From contig JBBRLA010000035.1 of NCBI GenBank assembly GCA_038231615.1, positions 1-24,312 on the forward strand: 24,312 nucleotides of DNA, given 5' to 3'. The notes under the pieces were generated by a model. It ran no database searches. It was not told where the DNA came from and saw nothing but the letters and a program-made list of their open reading frames with translations. Shown one piece after another: positions 22,591 through 24,312 of the stretch. Source of the DNA: JBBRLA01 sp038231615 (lineage in GTDB: Bacteria > Myxococcota_A > Polyangia > Palsa-1104 > JAEUJZ01). Numbering within the stretch: position 1 is the first letter of the stretch; every line of letters begins with the position of its first letter. A program made the position numbers and the translations under genes.

Positions 22591-24180
22591 TTACCAGACC
22601 GAGCAGCGGTCCTTCGGGGCCATCTTGCTGCCGGGCTGGCAGGAGAACGCCGCCTGAAACTCGGGGGTGTCGCTGAGCGACCCGTTGACCCGGTACTCCG
22701 GGGGCGAGTGGGTATCCACCATCAGGCGCATCCGAGCCGCTTCGTCCCGCCGGTTGGTGCACCACCCCTGCGCAAACGAAAGATAAAACTGCTGGTCCTC
22801 GGTGAAGCCAAGCTGCCTGTGTTCGGCCCCCGGGTCCCGGGCCGCCTGGAACGCCCGGTAGGCCATCTTGATTCCAGCAATTCGGGTAAAATTGAGACGC
22901 AAAATGTATCAGGCTCCTCTCGAAGAGCGCCTGTTTTGCATCGACGCGACTCAATTTTACCAGAATTGCTGGATTCCGCCGATGTCGGCGATGTTCTCGC
23001 CCAGGGTCAGCTTGCCGTTCACGGGTTCGCCCAGCACCAGGTAGCCATCGTACTGCTTGGCCACGCACGCCGCCCGCTGGTTGAACGCCTCGCCCACCTC
23101 CTTGGTCCACCATTCCCGCAGGTTTCCCTGACCGTCGAACTGGCGCCCCTGGTCGTCGAAGCCGTGGGTCAGCTCGTGGCCCATCACCATGCCGATGGCG
23201 CCATAGTTTACCGGCTTGCCCGCTGCCCGATTGAAGAACGGTGGCTGCAAGATGCCCGCCGGAAACACTATCTCGTTGAGCGATGCGTGGTAATAGGCGT
23301 TCACCGCCGGGGGCGACATCAGCCACTCGGAACGATCCAGCGGCTTGCCGATCTTGGCCAGGTCGCGTTTTGACTCGAAGGTCGCCGCGCGCATGCGGTT
23401 AGCCAGGTAGCTGCCGCGGTCGATGGTCAGGCCGTCGTAGTTTCTCCAGTGATCGGGATAGCCGATCTTGTTGAAAATGCGCGAGAGCTTGTCCTTCGCG
23501 GCGGCCTTGGTGGCATCGTCCAGCAGGTGATCGGCGGTCTCCACGCAACGCTTCCATTTGGGCAGAAGCTGCTTCTCGCCGGTCAGCGCGGTGGAGCGGA
23601 AGCGGAAGTCCTCGTCCACGATGGCCTTGCCCAGGGCCGGGCCGGCGGAGTGCAAGAGGTGCCAGCGCAGGTACACCTTCAGGTCCGAAAGGGAGGTCTT
23701 CTTCAAGAGTTCGTTCAAACCGACGTAAAATTCCGGCTCGGTCACGTTGATCTCCTGGATTGTCGGGGCGCCCAGGGCGGTGAAGTAAGCATCCCAAAAA
23801 AGTGCGCCGCGGCCTTCATCAGGCCGGCCCGCTCCAGCCGGTGGTAGATACGGTGCGGGTCGCGGCGGGAGGTGCGATCCAGCGCCACCTTGGCTAGCGC
23901 CGTCTCGATGGACAGGACGACCTGGGGGGCGCCCGACCCGTCATCCTTCGCCACGCCCTTGCCGGAGGCGGGGTTCTCGGCGACCAGGGCGACCATCTTG
24001 CCGATGTGCTCCTGAAGCTGGCCGCGCACCTCGGTCATCTTCTTGTCGTCCTTCAGATAATAGTCGCGATCTGGCAGGGACAGGCCCCCCTGATCGGCGG
24101 ACCCGATGACCTGGGTGGCGTCCTTGAAGTCCTGCTGCGAGCCGAAGCCGAAAAGGACATCGACGCCCATCAGGCCCTTG
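22591..24180 (-). pseudogene. M13-family (PepO/neprilysin-like) metallopeptidase, multiply broken
   Basis: Three minus-strand segments together make a recognisable zinc endopeptidase. 24170-23800 encodes GVDVLFGFGSQQDFKDATQV, LSLPDRDYYL and RRDPHRIYHRLERAG. 23795-22960 encodes the zinc site VMGHELTHGFDDQG and GENIADIGGI, the third ligand Glu. 22872-22591 encodes KMAYRAFQAA and the C-terminal KDRCSVW. Lesions: the 5' end, including any signal peptide, is gone, with homology stopping near 24175. A frameshift lies at the A6 run 23796-23801; one extra base restores HFFWDAYFTALGAP. A 97-bp element inserted after GGI brings in a TAA at 22959-22957. M13 enzymes are normally about 650-700 residues and periplasmic or secreted. 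This copy should be inactive. Confidence 0.9.
22875..22971. mobile_element. 97-bp MITE with 22-bp inverted repeats and 5-bp target duplication
   Basis: Arms 22875-22896 and 22950-22971 are inverted copies with a single mismatch (CAGCAATTC at the outer ends, GGTAAAATTGAG inside). Both sides are flanked by GATTC (22870-22874 and 22972-22976). The interior also folds back (GCAAAA.../...TTTTGC, CAGGC/GCCTG), so the whole element can form one long hairpin. It is AT-rich against the host gene. Element plus one target copy is 102 bp, a multiple of three, but it supplies stop codons. No coding capacity, so it must be mobilised by a transposase elsewhere. Confidence 0.88.
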
Positions 24181-24188
24181 TCGATGCT

Positions 24189-24312
24189 ATGTCCACCGGC
24201 ATGATAAGGCCCCCACGTCGTTGCCGTTGTCCCGAGTGCTTGGCTCGCCCTCGAGGAACAGGTGCCAAGCTCCACACGAGTATCAACCGCCTCGCAGCCG
24301 CGTTGGACGAGA
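24189..24312 (+). CDS. partial ORF resembling a transposase N-terminus
   Basis: A plus-strand frame opens at ATG 24189 (or 24201) and runs off the right edge: MSTGMIRPPRRCRCPECLAR then GTGAKLHTSINRLAAALDE. A short Cys-containing start followed by an 'xxINRxxxxLDE' helix resembles the beginning of some DDE transposases, such as the ISAzo13-like group. This is from memory and only 41 residues are visible. It abuts the point where M13 peptidase homology ends on the opposite strand, which fits an insertion or deletion junction. No ribosome binding site or terminal repeat could be defined. Confidence 0.35.
   Translation, partial: MSTGMIRPPRRCRCPECLARPRGTGAKLHTSINRLAAALDE

Noticed and set aside
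23796..23801. Programmed frameshifting in the M13 peptidase at the A6/T6 run
   Set aside because: The gene is also truncated at the 5' end and interrupted by a MITE, so decay or sequencing error is far more likely.

Overview
This is a high-GC chromosomal window whose genes match a Myxococcota/Deltaproteobacteria-like Gram-negative bacterium. The evidence is a TonB domain fused to a TonB-dependent receptor, a Cys-rich lipoprotein, GC-biased codon third positions, many GTG/TTG starts, and a probable selenoprotein. The assignment is inference from gene content, not from a marker gene.

Layout from left to right. (1) 1-2017: the 5' part of an unrecognised minus-strand gene runs off the left edge, diverging from an AAA-type ATPase with a C-terminal PD-(D/E)XK nuclease-like motif. 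(2) 2018-5948: a probable metal-uptake cluster of a His/Asp-rich membrane-anchored protein, a TonB/TonB-dependent-receptor fusion and a Cys-rich lipoprotein, preceded by inverted repeats. (3) 6029-8269: a small hypothetical protein converges on a minus-strand thioredoxin-fold gene whose frame continues through an in-frame TGA at 7444-7446. The TGA sits at the redox-site position and is followed by a SECIS-like hairpin, so this is a strong selenoprotein candidate. A small membrane protein diverges from it. (4) 8383-11105: etfB-etfA-alpha/beta hydrolase operon. (5) 11192-15285: two translationally coupled membrane histidine kinases with complementary defects. The first has an intact ATP-binding domain but Arg in place of the phospho-acceptor His. 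The second has the His but has lost the N and G1 boxes. Together they look like one obligate heteromeric kinase. (6) 15317-15480: a palindromic, three-way-junction, MITE-like element with a 5-bp target duplication.

(7) 15568-19992: a MoxR ATPase - DUF58 - TgpA-type transglutaminase operon, followed by a DUF2293 protein. (8) 20951-22585: an orphan receiver-XRE response regulator with an rRNA-methyltransferase-like gene. (9) 22591-24180: an M13-family metallopeptidase pseudogene broken in three ways: a clean 97-bp MITE with TSD, a homopolymer frameshift and loss of its 5' end. The 5' loss lies against a plus-strand ORF at the right edge that resembles a transposase N-terminus.

The two observations most worth following are the split kinase pair and the candidate selenoprotein. 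The kinase pair has no response regulator beside it; the nearest kinase-less regulator is the receiver-XRE protein about 5.7 kb downstream. Stretches not listed as features (5949-6028, 2684-2835, 20723-20900) hold nothing I can assign, and no gene-free stretch exceeds about 300 bases.
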